Source: Leptolyngbyaceae cyanobacterium
GTDB taxonomy: Bacteria; Cyanobacteriota; Cyanobacteriia; Cyanobacteriales; Aerosakkonemataceae
Direction of reading: 5' to 3'
Length of the DNA: 64,000 nt
NCBI GenBank assembly: GCA_036703985.1
Contig: DATNQN010000084.1
Span: 1 to 64,000, forward strand
Part shown: positions 17,634 through 27,576 of the stretch, piece by piece
How positions within the stretch are numbered: position 1 is the stretch's first letter
How the letters are laid out: each line of letters begins with the position of its first letter
Translations under genes and position numbers: made by a program
Notes under the pieces: model-generated
What the model was told of the DNA's origin: nothing
Databases searched by the model: none
The model's input: the letters and a program-made list of their open reading frames with translations, nothing else

Positions 17634-20600
17634 CTATTCCCAATTTTGTAACTCATTTATCCAATTTCGCAATAAGGTAATAATTTGTTCGCGGCGAGTT
17701 TCAAAAGTAGCAGCAATCCAGATAAATAGGATACCGACAATTAAACCGATCAGCCATTTGAGAAATGAGTATATATTGTTGAGGATAACTAACTGAACCG
17801 TGGCGTTAATCAAAAACGCGATTGTTCCCATATATAAGAAAGCTCTGATTCTCAGGGCTAACCCTGCAAAAATAACTAAAATAGCGATCGTTCCCGAAAC
17901 TAAACCAGTCCATTGTTCAGTCCATAAAGACACGAAACAAATCGTACCAACTGCTAGCAAGCGCAAGTTATGGCGACTTTCTTTTTGGGCTGGCAATTTC
18001 AGATCGGGATCGACTTGAGCAATATATAACAAGGATAATCCAAGGGGAATTACATACCATAAAGCATTAGTAAATCGTAAATCGGACAGCCATCTCCATA
18101 GCGCCCAATCAATTAGTAAGGCACTGAGGTAGGTAAATCGAATTTGCCGTTGGAATTGAGCAAGTAAAATATAAAATCCTGCCACAATTAGCAATGCAGT
18201 TGGATGAATTACTAATGAGGTTTCTAATATCATAACGAGCGGCCAAACAAAAGCAGCTACTTGCCAAGGTCTTTTTGGCCAACCCCAATTTTCCCAAGGT
18301 AAAAGATAAATGAAAATAGCAGGAAGAGTTGCGATCGCAGCCCGCCAAGGTACTAACGGATCGGCAAATAATTGGGCAATTGGCGTGTTCATCCAATACA
18401 GCCGCATGGCGAATATTTCGGCAATTCCCAAATAAATCCAAATTTCTGCGATCGATTGTTTGGGGTGATTGCGTCCTTGGAAAATCGCATATCTGATTAA
18501 GAAAATTCCGGTTGCCAATCCCACTAAAATACTCGATTTAATCGGGTTTAGACTAGCAGAAATCAATAGAAAACTACTCCAAGCCCAATGTAAATGAGCT
18601 ACTATTTTCAACTCTTCTAAACTGATGTTTAAGTAAGTTAACAACCACGGAGATAGCACCCGGTAAACATACATGATACTCGTACCTAGTGCTGCCATTG
18701 CAATCAATCCATCGCCCAGTCCTCCTCCAGATAATAGTGATAGTTGATAAAACAAAATTTCATAAGCAGAAACCGATATTCCCAGTAAGCCTAAAAATAC
18801 TAACGGTTTTAATTTCCGAGAACGCCTACCAACGCCGATCGCAATTAAAGCAATCCCAACAGTTGTCAACCCGCTCCAATTACTAAAGAAACCCCACCGC
18901 AAACCAGCAGCTAAAATGCCATATAGCACGGGTATGACGTGGAAGCTGTTGTAAAAATTGTTAGTGCCTACTCGTCGTCGCCACCAATCTCCTAATAGTT
19001 GGGTAATTAAGCCTAAAGCTATGTTGGCTATGCTTAAATTGACGAGCGATCGACCTACTACGCCTAGCATTTCAGCCGTGAACAATTCTAATCCCCAACC
19101 TAATAAGTAAATGCCCCAATTATTAGGTTGCTGCCAAGTGCGATAAGCTAAACCAAGCCAGGTAATAATGACGGAAATTAAAACAGTAACAGATGCAGGT
19201 GCGTATCCAAAATATAAGACTAATGAGTGAGTTGTAATTAACGATAGCTCGAAAACGGACAGTCCGATCGCCCATCCATCGGATGCTTTGGCATAAATTT
19301 GTTCGATGGTGAGGGGAAACCTAACCCCCCTGCCCCCCTTAAAAAGGGGGGTTGGGGAGGGGGAGTCGGAAAGCCCCTCTCCTGGCAGGGGAGGGGTTGG
19401 GGAGGGGTCAACATTAACTCCTCGTCTCTGAAAACGCCAAACTAATGTATGCCGTAATAACCACAAAACATTGAGGGCGATCGCAAAAGCTAACAACCAA
19501 TTAGATAGCGCAAATTTGTCAAAGCCCGGGATACCTTCCCATAAGGTGAAACCATATAAAAGCAAGCCAAAACCGATCGTAATTATTGCTGCTAATATAT
19601 TTTGCCAATAGCGAGTGTTTACTAGCATCAGTCCGGTTGCTATCCCCAAACTAACTAACCTAGTGTCTGGGATATGTAAAGTTAATAATTGCGCTAGTAC
19701 TAATCCACCAATGCTTAACTTAGTAGCCAGTTCCTTACGGGATGTTTCGTTTTGACTGGCAACTAAGGTGAGACTCACAGGTGAAGTTAGCCACGCTAAC
19801 TTCCAAATAGAATCGCTTTCGATGTCAACGGTAAATAGTAAGTAACTCAGGGCTGCTAAACTTAAGCCGATATACCAAGCGCTATTTTGCCAATGTTGTA
19901 AAGAAATAATAGTATTTCGAGATGAAATAGGTAAAGGATTTTCTCCTTCTTCGCTTCTGCTATTTTCCTGCTGTCTCTTTCTTTCTATTTGCAAAGCAAA
20001 AACGCTAAATCCCCATTCTCCCACCATCAAAACTAATAAAATTAATGCCCAACTTTCTTCATGTAGGTTAGGCAATAGGTAATCAATAGCGGAAATAACG
20101 GCGATAATGCCAGTAACGTGAGTTAAATAAACTAAGTTAGTTCTGGGGCGTCGTTGGTTAACAATTGCTAAGGTGATAGTGGAAGCCAATAAATTAATCG
20201 ATCGCAACAAATCATTGAATAAACCAACCCCGGTTAAAATTAATCCAAAGGCAAGGGCGATCGCTTCCGTAAATTCAGCTAAATCTATTTTTTGGCGGCG
20301 GTAAAGCCAGTCTGACAAAATTACTACGCAAATTACATAAGGAAATAATGCCACGCTCAACAGTGCGTAGGGAGCATCTTGAGCGTTAGTTAAGTTTATT
20401 GCAATATGAAATAACTGTTCGCGAAGGGAGGAGGGAACTGCTCGCCAAAATAGCCAAATTGCCTGCAATCCGATCGCTAAAATAGCTGTTAAATCTATTA
20501 CCAGCCAAAATCTTTGCAACCGATTGGCAAAAAACCACAAACCCAGTCCGCTAACTGCGATCGCCTGCCAAGATGGATCTGATCCCACGGAAACCACCCA

Positions 20601-21662
20601 GCCTAAAAGTAACAAAACACCGCCAATACCTTCCCAACTACCTTGGGAAAATGGCGGCGCAAAACTTAACGGACTGGGACGTTGCAGCGATAACCAAACA
20701 CACAACCATCCACAAATCGCGATCGCTAAACCGAGTTGAGTGATTTCTACATAATTAGTAAATATTGCCCGCACCAGCAGCACCGTTAGGGCATAAACCA
20801 CGATCCCGATGTTTGTTTTCGTTGATTGTTGGCTGCTGGCAGAAATAGAAGTTGATGTCTTGTCTCCCTCTTCCTTTCTTTTCATCCCGTAGCGCCAAAT
20901 CAGCAGAATCGCAGTTCCGATAATTCCTAAATAAACAGCTACTAAGGAAAATCTGGCCAATCCCCAACCCCAATGCAGGTAGCATAGGGCTAAATAGTTA
21001 ATTGGCGTCAAATAAGCTAAACGTCGAGAATGAGTTTTCAGCAAAACAAGGATAATGCCAGTGAGGATTGCAGATGCGATCGCCACCGTCAGCCATTCCA
21101 GAGGATTTCCCCACAACCGAAAACCATCCATCGCCCAAAAATTCACCGGTACCAAAAATAATGTCACCAGTTGCAAAGTCTGCGCCGTCAGTTGCAAATT
21201 CCTCTGCTTACCCGCCCAAAAACTCACACCCCAAAAAATCAAGGTATAAGTCAATAAAACCCCATACTGCCCGAAAGCGGGGAATTTCTCCCACTGGGTA
21301 GCCGCTAGCAACCCAGAAGACACCACCACCATGAACACGCCCAAAAATAGCAGCCAGCGAACGCTGAGTTCCGCAATCAGGGAATCCCATATTTGCTTTA
21401 ACTTCGATGGTGGTGCTTCCGGTTCTGCCACCCTTGCAGGTCGAGCCTTTGTAGCAACTGCTACTGGTGTTGGAGTTGGTATCTTAGCAACTGGTACCTG
21501 TTGAGGTAAAGGACAAGTGAGATATGTTTGGCACAACTGTTTTACTTGTGCATCGGAAAGCAAACCTAAATGCAGCCAAATATCTAAACCTTCCAACAAT
21601 TGAGGCTGCGAAGAGGAAAGTATGACTTCCAGCCTGATCGAGCGTTCCGATTGTGGTGACAT
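17634..21662 (-). CDS. Giant polytopic membrane protein, DUF2157-like
   Basis: The 1342-aa product starts with a soluble segment (about residues 1-105) including LEGLDIWLHLGLLSDAQVKQ, similar to the start of DUF2157 proteins, and then has more than 30 hydrophobic segments to the end. Two interruptions are low in hydrophobicity: around 570-590, and around 750-780 where DPSPTPPLPGEGL and TPLFKGGRG are encoded by an inserted dispersed repeat. Function is unknown; it could be a transporter-like or scaffold membrane protein. Neighbours on the same strand are an acyltransferase 126 bases downstream, possibly in one transcript. The start ATG 21662 is the natural choice. Confidence 0.82.
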   Translation of the reverse strand: MSPQSERSIRLEVILSSSQPQLLEGLDIWLHLGLLSDAQVKQLCQTYLTCPLPQQVPVAKIPTPTPVAVATKARPARVAEPEAPPSKLKQIWDSLIAELSVRWLLFLGVFMVVVSSGLLAATQWEKFPAFGQYGVLLTYTLIFWGVSFWAGKQRNLQLTAQTLQLVTLFLVPVNFWAMDGFRLWGNPLEWLTVAIASAILTGIILVLLKTHSRRLAYLTPINYLALCYLHWGWGLARFSLVAVYLGIIGTAILLIWRYGMKRKEEGDKTSTSISASSQQSTKTNIGIVVYALTVLLVRAIFTNYVEITQLGLAIAICGWLCVWLSLQRPSPLSFAPPFSQGSWEGIGGVLLLLGWVVSVGSDPSWQAIAVSGLGLWFFANRLQRFWLVIDLTAILAIGLQAIWLFWRAVPSSLREQLFHIAINLTNAQDAPYALLSVALFPYVICVVILSDWLYRRQKIDLAEFTEAIALAFGLILTGVGLFNDLLRSINLLASTITLAIVNQRRPRTNLVYLTHVTGIIAVISAIDYLLPNLHEESWALILLVLMVGEWGFSVFALQIERKRQQENSRSEEGENPLPISSRNTIISLQHWQNSAWYIGLSLAALSYLLFTVDIESDSIWKLAWLTSPVSLTLVASQNETSRKELATKLSIGGLVLAQLLTLHIPDTRLVSLGIATGLMLVNTRYWQNILAAIITIGFGLLLYGFTLWEGIPGFDKFALSNWLLAFAIALNVLWLLRHTLVWRFQRRGVNVDPSPTPPLPGEGLSDSPSPTPLFKGGRGVRFPLTIEQIYAKASDGWAIGLSVFELSLITTHSLVLYFGYAPASVTVLISVIITWLGLAYRTWQQPNNWGIYLLGWGLELFTAEMLGVVGRSLVNLSIANIALGLITQLLGDWWRRRVGTNNFYNSFHVIPVLYGILAAGLRWGFFSNWSGLTTVGIALIAIGVGRRSRKLKPLVFLGLLGISVSAYEILFYQLSLLSGGGLGDGLIAMAALGTSIMYVYRVLSPWLLTYLNISLEELKIVAHLHWAWSSFLLISASLNPIKSSILVGLATGIFLIRYAIFQGRNHPKQSIAEIWIYLGIAEIFAMRLYWMNTPIAQLFADPLVPWRAAIATLPAIFIYLLPWENWGWPKRPWQVAAFVWPLVMILETSLVIHPTALLIVAGFYILLAQFQRQIRFTYLSALLIDWALWRWLSDLRFTNALWYVIPLGLSLLYIAQVDPDLKLPAQKESRHNLRLLAVGTICFVSLWTEQWTGLVSGTIAILVIFAGLALRIRAFLYMGTIAFLINATVQLVILNNIYSFLKWLIGLIVGILFIWIAATFETRREQIITLLRNWINELQNWE
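19319..19409 (-). repeat. Double-hairpin G/C-rich repeat inserted in frame in the DUF2157-like gene
   Basis: The stretch AACCTAACCCCCC...GGGGAGGGGTC holds two G/C-rich hairpins. It belongs to the same family as 37202-37287 and 45983-46074. Here it lies inside an open reading frame and is translated as a Pro/Gly-rich loop between two membrane segments. Flanking codon use returns to normal on both sides. Confidence 0.8.
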
Positions 21663-22572
21663 GACCTACTTTCACAGAACTAGATATCCAATTATCATCC
21701 TGCTTGACTATCCGTACTGTATTTTGCTATGCCACTTCTGCAACTGTTCTGCTTAATTAGATCGGCCTAACCTACTTTCCGTATTTAATTTTAAAATTTA
21801 TACCTATAATTTCACATAAATATGTATTCTAATTCTTGTTCTTGACTCTGCAAACTCTTAAAAATTTCTACTTTTTCGCCGAGCGATTTTAAATTGCCAT
21901 CATAGCGATCCTATTTAAATAATCAACCCCACTCTAGCCCTCCCCTTACCAAGGGGAGGGTTGGGAGGGGTTTAGTTGTTCGCAATTCATTTAGGCTCGC
22001 TATAGCGAATCGTAAAGTAAAAATCAAATAAATCAAATAAATGTCCCCATCCACTATTAGACTAAATCCGACGTGCGAAAAAGCTACAGGCTTTGATGTA
22101 GAGGTAAATATCAGCATTTACTGCTTTCGTAGTTCTTCATGCACTTTAGTTATCATTTTGGCAAGAGAAAAAATACTGATTTGTCTCTTAGCCAAAACTT
22201 CATAAAACTGGCTTAGCTAGGCAAAATCTATGAAGTTTCAGTAAAGTTATCCACTTTGGCGCTTGTGAAACACTTTGAGATGTAGTAAATCTCTAGTAAT
22301 ACTACTTGTACCATCACAAAACCAAACATGGTTTTGAGCCGCCCGATTTTAGCTGTGTAGATGAGCAGAATTTTTCAGATTCTTTTAGGTCTTGATTAAT
22401 TCATAAGCCCATTCTTCAATCTAAAATCACTTAAATTTTCGTAGAACTACTTAAAGTAATTCTATTTATTTAGTTAACGCTAGCCATATCTATTATCTAC
22501 ATTTAGACAGAGGAGATCTGTTGAAAATAAATAGATATTTTTGGACAACAAAGATTCTCGCCACTCACTCTT
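21663..22572. other. 910-bp intergenic region with one MITE-like repeat
   Basis: No gene of convincing quality lies here. It separates two divergent genes and should carry both promoters. A repeat fills 21902-22004; the rest is AT-rich. Several stretches around 22190-22330 contain repeated TTTGG/CCAAAA words but no clear hairpin. I see no riboswitch or RNA gene that I can name. Confidence 0.45.
21902..22004 (-). repeat. MITE-like repeat with ATAGCGATCCTA ends (copy 3, inverted)
   Basis: This is the reverse-orientation relative of 14051-14156: it starts ATAGCGATCCTATTTAAATA, runs through AATCAACCCCAC and the G/C hairpin, and ends AATTCATTTAGGCTCGCTAT. The right end has one extra change (GGCTCGC for GGATCGC). 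Confidence 0.75.
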
Positions 22573-23127
22573 ATGTATCAACTGAATCTACCTGAACAAT
22601 TACAAGATCGTTCGCTAAAGTTCTTGGAGCAAAATTCTTCTTTTTTACTTTCCTTAGTTAGCAACTGTAAGGATAATTTAGAAATAGTCTCAACTATTAT
22701 TCAACCAATATTAAACGCTCCTAAACGTTGTGATTTTGTTCCCTACTATATTCAGGCAGTTAACACTGGGATCACTACTTTTATGGTGACTAATCTTTGC
22801 GATAATGAAGTAGTCAAAATAATAGATAGTGATTCTAGCTGGTTAATTGGCAGGCGATCGACTTGTGCAATTTCTATTTTAAATCCTTCGATTTCTCGCC
22901 AACACGCTATGATTGGCCATGAATTTGGTAACCAGTTTTATATTTCGGATATGGGCAGCAAAAATGGTACCAAGATCAATCATCGTCAGTTGAGTGCTTT
23001 GGAGCGATCGACCCTGTGTGATGGGGATTTGATCGAATTAGGTTCCTTGTCAGTACAGTTTTTTGTAGCTACGTATCAACCATCATCTCCGATTGAGCCA
23101 GAAGAGGAACTCACGGATCTTTTTTAA
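22573..23127 (+). CDS. FHA domain protein
   Basis: A 184-aa protein with an N-terminal helical region and a forkhead-associated domain at about residues 88-165. The phosphopeptide-binding features are present: LIGRRSTC (Gly-Arg), SISRQHAMI (Ser and Arg-x-His) and DMGSKNGTKIN (Asn-Gly). FHA domains bind phospho-threonine, so a Ser/Thr kinase partner is expected; two such kinases are in this window, though not adjacent. No signal peptide is seen. The acidic tail EPEEELTDLF is unusual but short. No clear ribosome site precedes ATG 22573. Confidence 0.9.
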   Translation: MYQLNLPEQLQDRSLKFLEQNSSFLLSLVSNCKDNLEIVSTIIQPILNAPKRCDFVPYYIQAVNTGITTFMVTNLCDNEVVKIIDSDSSWLIGRRSTCAISILNPSISRQHAMIGHEFGNQFYISDMGSKNGTKINHRQLSALERSTLCDGDLIELGSLSVQFFVATYQPSSPIEPEEELTDLF

Positions 23128-23246
23128 AAGAATTCAGGAGTCAGAATTCAGGAGTCAGGAGAAGTAGTTAAGTTGAAAAAATTGTTTCCATTCTTATCGA
23201 CCTAAGCTATTCTTAGCAGCAATCTAAAATCTAAAATTAATTCGAT

Positions 23247-25265
23247 TTAGCTGACTGCTGTTTGAGCGGGTTGATCGATCGTTTCTTGGAACTTGATTAC
23301 GTCTAAACGGGGATCGACGTGGCTGACTCGCACTTCTAAACGATCGCCTAACGCGATCGAACGACGGAAACCCATCGGCAACTCTAGTCCCAAATCTTCC
23401 AGTAAAATTAAACCCAAGCGATCGTCTTCTCTCAACCAACGTAACAGCATCGCTTGCCAAACTCGCTCGGAATTGCGACGCAGATATTCCAAAGCCCAAT
23501 AACGATAAGTTTGGCGTTCTACTAACACCGCTTCTTGAGAAACTGCTCCGATACTCATCATCACTTCTTTCATTTCGTCAGCCGAGAAAGGTAGAGCGCC
23601 TCCCCGCAAGTGAGCTTTAATTTGGAAGTGTGCCAGTAAATCACTGTAACGACGAATCGGAGAAGTAACCTGAGCGTAACTATTTAAGCCCAAACCTGCA
23701 TGGCGGGATGGATAAATGCTCATTTCACTGCGGGGCATACAACGACGCATCGCACAAGCACGGGCTGGCCCAGCAGGTAACAGAAGTAATTCTTCTTCTG
23801 AGGGAAGTTCTGGTTGGGGTTGACTGCGGAAAGGCAAAGGAATTTGATGAGTTTGCGCGTAACTAGCCCCCACTTCACCGGCTAAGATCATCATCTCTGC
23901 TACGGTTTGCCGAGATAAAGAATCTTCTAAAACATAAATATCGATTTCGTCATCATCCACTTTGATCATTCCTTCTGGCAGGTGGATGTTGATCGAGCCT
24001 TGGGACTGTCGCCAACTTTGTCTGAGTTTAGCCGCCGATGCGATCGCCATCAACTCCAGTTCTGCCGGCACTCCCAACTCCAGCATTTCATCCACATCTT
24101 CATAAGTCAAACGATAAGTCGGCTTGATAATGCTGGCATGGATACTGTAATCTTTGACCGCTCCCCTTTCATCTAATTCGATGGCAAAACTGAGCGCATG
24201 ACAAATTTTTCCCTGCACCAAACTCATTGGCCCAGTCGCCAGTTCCGTCGGAAACATCGGCACCATGCCCGTCGGTAAATATAACGTAGTGCTGCGGCGG
24301 CGAGCTTCGATATCTAATTCATCGCCCGGTGTCAGCCAGCGAGTCGGATCGGCAATGTGAACCCAAAGCCGCTGAGTCCCATCTGTTCGGATCTCGCAAC
24401 TCAAGCCATCATCAATTTCACGAGTACTTTCATCGTCGATCGTGTAAACCTTCAGATGAGTTAGATCCAAACGGTTTTCATCCAAATCCGGGGGTGGGAA
24501 CTCTATACGCTGCTGAGCCACTTCTAGTACCTTCATAGGGAATTGAACGGGTATCTGGCTGCGCCGCAGAAACAGGTTTTCGTGGACGCTCCACAAGCCC
24601 AGCTGCACCAATAGGTCAAAAGCCGCTTGGGGAGTATTTGGTCTTTCCAACACTGTCAGAGTTTCTTGCGCTAAAGAGCGGCCAGAAGCTTCATCTCCTA
24701 GTGCTGCAAACCGTTCTAAAGCTTCCAAACGATTGCGAGCGCTATTTTGCCATTCTACCTTCTCGCCAGATAAGGCTTGCTGTACCAGGGCCAAAAATTC
24801 TTCTGATTCCCGTTTGCGCTGATTGGCTACTTCGACTTGATGTTTTAATTCTTCTACTAAACTGCGAGGGCGAGGTTCGTAGCGCTCTCCCTTCTGTTTG
24901 AAATAAAGTTTATCTTCCGATAATAAATAGTAAGATGCGTAACACTGGGCTGGATTTTGCTCGGAAAATAGCAATTGAGCCATTTCAATTACGTTTACGC
25001 TCTTCCCTTCTTCCACCAAGATTTCCCATGCTACTTCTACACTAGAAGGGTCGATATACTGCTCTACTTCTTGGCGAAATTGGGGTATCTGTTTTACCTG
25101 GAAAGTTTGACCGGGTACTTCATATGTAACTTGCCGGGGATGGATGGTATGAGCATGACTTCTCTCATCCAGAACGACCCAGTTTGTTTTGCCTTCTGGT
25201 CGTTCTGCTACGGCCAAGCGCCGTTCTCCATTTTGCCGAAATTCGATCAACCTTCCCTTTTCCAC
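23247..25265 (-). CDS. RNB-domain exoribonuclease (RNase II/R family)
   Basis: A 672-aa 3'-to-5' exoribonuclease. The RNB catalytic core has TIDDESTREIDDGLSCEI (about residue 280) with the Asp cluster that binds Mg2+, and SYAQVTSPIRRYSDLLAH (about 555) with the conserved RRYSD. A C-terminal S1-like segment (LGDRLEVRVSHVDPRLDVI) ends the protein. Length is nearer RNase II than RNase R. It follows rpmG and rpsR on the same strand, an arrangement common in cyanobacteria and suggesting co-expression with ribosome synthesis. The function should be RNA decay or rRNA processing. Confidence 0.92.
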   Translation of the reverse strand: MEKGRLIEFRQNGERRLAVAERPEGKTNWVVLDERSHAHTIHPRQVTYEVPGQTFQVKQIPQFRQEVEQYIDPSSVEVAWEILVEEGKSVNVIEMAQLLFSEQNPAQCYASYYLLSEDKLYFKQKGERYEPRPRSLVEELKHQVEVANQRKRESEEFLALVQQALSGEKVEWQNSARNRLEALERFAALGDEASGRSLAQETLTVLERPNTPQAAFDLLVQLGLWSVHENLFLRRSQIPVQFPMKVLEVAQQRIEFPPPDLDENRLDLTHLKVYTIDDESTREIDDGLSCEIRTDGTQRLWVHIADPTRWLTPGDELDIEARRRSTTLYLPTGMVPMFPTELATGPMSLVQGKICHALSFAIELDERGAVKDYSIHASIIKPTYRLTYEDVDEMLELGVPAELELMAIASAAKLRQSWRQSQGSINIHLPEGMIKVDDDEIDIYVLEDSLSRQTVAEMMILAGEVGASYAQTHQIPLPFRSQPQPELPSEEELLLLPAGPARACAMRRCMPRSEMSIYPSRHAGLGLNSYAQVTSPIRRYSDLLAHFQIKAHLRGGALPFSADEMKEVMMSIGAVSQEAVLVERQTYRYWALEYLRRNSERVWQAMLLRWLREDDRLGLILLEDLGLELPMGFRRSIALGDRLEVRVSHVDPRLDVIKFQETIDQPAQTAVS

Positions 25266-25406
25266 AATTTCTTGTTATCCCCGGTGCTATCCATTTTAAA
25301 TTTTAGATTTTAGATTTTGGATTGGGTAATCGCTGGGCTAGCAGAAAAAAATATTTTGGTCTATACCAGCAGTATGAAAGTCCAAAATCCAAAATCCAAA
25401 ACTGTT

Positions 25407-25622
25407 TTAACCTTCCTGGTTGATAAAAGGCAATAGTGCCACGATGCGGGCGCGTTTAATCGCCAGCGTAAGGTCTCTTTGTTGTTTTGCTGTCAAGCCA
25501 GTAATGCGACGGGGTAAAATTTTACCTCTTTCGGTGATAAATTTACGCAATAGGTCTACATCTTTGTAGTCAATTGGTTCGCTTGGCTTGATGGGGGAAA
25601 GACGACGACGGTAGTAGGTCAT
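25407..25622 (-). CDS. rpsR: 30S ribosomal protein bS18
   Basis: The 71-aa sequence matches S18: [22 protein letters not shown], then [21 protein letters not shown] and the basic [16 protein letters not shown]. It binds the platform of the small subunit with S6. It lies between rpmG (95 bases upstream) and the RNB exonuclease gene (141 bases downstream), all on the minus strand. Confidence 0.98.
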   Translation of the reverse strand: MTYYRRRLSPIKPSEPIDYKDVDLLRKFITERGKILPRRITGLTAKQQRDLTLAIKRARIVALLPFINQEG

Positions 25623-25717
25623 TAGTAGTTATCCTTTATCCTTCTCTCAATTTCTCCTTTGTCATTTGTCATCGGTCATTGGTGAGATGCAATTGACCCA
25701 TGACTGGTGACTAAAGA

Positions 25718-25906
25718 TTATTTGATTTCCTTATGTACGGTATGTTTGTTGCAATGGGTGCAGAACTTTTTCAGTTCTAGCCGTGCTGTCGTGTTACGAC
25801 GGTTCTTGGTACTGGTGTAACGAGAAACACCTTTCGAGCGCTTCGCCGGATTTGTGCGGCACTCGGTACATTCCAAAGTTATGATTATGCGAACGCCTTT
25901 AGCCAT
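25718..25906 (-). CDS. rpmG: 50S ribosomal protein bL33
   Basis: The 62-aa sequence is L33: [18 protein letters not shown], then [22 protein letters not shown] and a final [13 protein letters not shown]. The two Cys-x-x-Cys pairs (CTEC and CTHC) mean it is the zinc-binding form. It is the first gene of the rpmG-rpsR-RNB row. Confidence 0.98.
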   Translation of the reverse strand: MAKGVRIIITLECTECRTNPAKRSKGVSRYTSTKNRRNTTARLELKKFCTHCNKHTVHKEIK

Positions 25907-26119
25907 TAGTCTACAAACTTAAAAGTCTGGGCAGAATTAGACACAAATATCTATCATTTCATACAACGGGTCAGTTGTGCAACTAATTTTTTAGGGTAAT
26001 GGGTAGTGGCTGAGCAAACGGAATCTTTCAATTTTTCGTTCCCAAGGTTTGGGAGGTTCTACCTCCCCTGCGGCAAGATGTGAGTATAAACTTGATAGTG
26101 AAGGAGCAGATACTTAACG
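25907..26119. promoter_or_regulatory. Shared upstream region of rpmG and moeA
   Basis: This 213-base stretch separates divergent genes. It holds a small inverted repeat, CGTTCCCAAGGTTTGGGAGG followed by TTCTACCTCCC, of dispersed-repeat type. AAGGAG at 26100-26105 is the likely moeA ribosome site, a little far (14 bases) from its ATG. I looked for a molybdenum-cofactor riboswitch before moeA and could not recognise one. Confidence 0.4.
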
Positions 26120-27364
26120 ATGTTGCCAGTCGATCGCGCCCAAACAATTATCTTAGATTTAGTACAACCGTTAGATCGAGAACTGGATGTAGAGGTTGTA
26201 GATTTGTTGGCAGCACGCGATCGCATTTTAGCCACACCAGTTACCAGTCATCTAGATTTTCCCCACTGGGATAACTCCGCAATGGATGGGTACGCCGTCC
26301 GTCATGCTGACGTACAAAATTGCAGCGCCGAACAGCCAGCCACATTAGAAATTATCGAAGAAATCCCTGCCGGACGACCGCCCCTCCATTCTATTCGATC
26401 GGGACAAGCCGCCCGCATTTTGACTGGTGCGATGATGCCAAAAGGTGCAGATACAGTCATCATGCAGGAAGTGACGCGCCGAGAAGACAGCAAAGTTTTT
26501 ATTTTATCCGCTCCACAACCCCAAGCATTCGTCCGCCATCAAGGGTCATTTTACCAAGCGGGAGAGCCGCTTCTATCGGCAGGAATCAAGATTGGGGCAA
26601 CGGAAATTGCCGTATTAGCCGCAGCGCAATGTACCCAGTTGTCAGTTTACCGCCGTCTTCGCGTGGCAATTCTCTCTACAGGTGATGAATTAGTAACTCC
26701 CGATCGGCCTTTGCAACCCGGTCAACTGGTAGACTCCAATCAGTATGCTTTGGCGGCGTTAGTTACCCAAAGTGGCGCAATACCCCAAATGTTGGGGATC
26801 GTTCCCGATGATCCAGAAAAGCTGAAAGATGCGATTTCTCAAGCGATGCAGTCTGCGGATGTGGTGATTTCTTCTGGCGGCGTGTCAGTGGGAGATTACG
26901 ATTATGTCGATCGTATTTTAGAATCTTTAGATGCCCAAATTCACATTCGCGCTGTCGCCGTTAAACCAGGTAAACCCCTCACTTTCGCCACTTTTCACTC
27001 TCCTCAATCTTCCCATTTAGGATTATATTTCGGCTTACCCGGAAATCCCGTTTCATCTTTAGTCACTTTCTGGCGTTTCGTCCAACCTGCCTTACTTAAG
27101 TTAGCCGGACTTTCTACCAATTACAAACCAATTTTCGTGCAGGCAAAAACTAACCACGAACTTAAATCGGATGGAAAAAGAGAAAGTTATTTTTGGGGCA
27201 AATTAAATTTAATCAATGGTATTTATGAATTTGATGTAGCTGGCGGCAGTCATAGTTCTGGTAACTTAATTAATTTGGCGCAAACTAATGGTTTGGCAGT
27301 TGTACCAGTGGGAGAAAAGTTGATTGAATCTGGTAAAACAGTGCAGGTTTTAAAAGTGAATTAA
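26120..27364 (+). CDS. moeA: Molybdopterin molybdotransferase
   Basis: A 414-aa MoeA, which inserts molybdate into adenylylated molybdopterin to finish the molybdenum cofactor. Clear motifs: FPHWDNSAMDGYAVRHAD (substrate domain), ILTGAMMPKGADTVIMQE, LSTGDELVTP, DSNQYALAALV, SSGGVSVGDYDYV (MPT-binding) and FGLPGNPVSSLVTF. Length and order are typical. It is alone on its strand. Its product serves enzymes such as nitrate reductase, none of which lies in the window. Confidence 0.96.
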   Translation: MLPVDRAQTIILDLVQPLDRELDVEVVDLLAARDRILATPVTSHLDFPHWDNSAMDGYAVRHADVQNCSAEQPATLEIIEEIPAGRPPLHSIRSGQAARILTGAMMPKGADTVIMQEVTRREDSKVFILSAPQPQAFVRHQGSFYQAGEPLLSAGIKIGATEIAVLAAAQCTQLSVYRRLRVAILSTGDELVTPDRPLQPGQLVDSNQYALAALVTQSGAIPQMLGIVPDDPEKLKDAISQAMQSADVVISSGGVSVGDYDYVDRILESLDAQIHIRAVAVKPGKPLTFATFHSPQSSHLGLYFGLPGNPVSSLVTFWRFVQPALLKLAGLSTNYKPIFVQAKTNHELKSDGKRESYFWGKLNLINGIYEFDVAGGSHSSGNLINLAQTNGLAVVPVGEKLIESGKTVQVLKVN

Positions 27365-27475
27365 TCCAGTTATAGCTAGGGATTAGCAATCAGAGTTTCA
27401 GCAATTAAGAATGCGTTAACCGCCTTGACAATTGCTATATCAGTAAACAGTTACCACTTGCCAAGGCGTATGGTA

Positions 27476-27563
27476 ATACCAAATCCCGCTTAAATACTCA
27501 TTTTATTCTTTAGTCCGCGTAGGCGGACTTTGTTTGTATAGTCGCGGTTTCAACCGCCGAGTA
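27476..27563 (+). repeat. Inverted-repeat element with GTCCGCGTAGGCGG core (copy 2)
   Basis: It shares ATACCAAATCC, TTATTCTTTAGTCCGCGTAG and GGCGGACTTTGTTTGTATAG with the element at 15945-16063, and GGTTTCAACCGCC matches its inner hairpin. The right end is less complete. It lies between moeA and the convergent kinase gene. Confidence 0.65.
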
Positions 27564-27576
27564 TAGAGAGGAGTAG

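Noticed and set aside
26030-26119. Molybdenum-cofactor riboswitch before moeA
   Set aside because: Only a short dispersed inverted repeat was seen; the conserved motif set of the Moco RNA could not be found.
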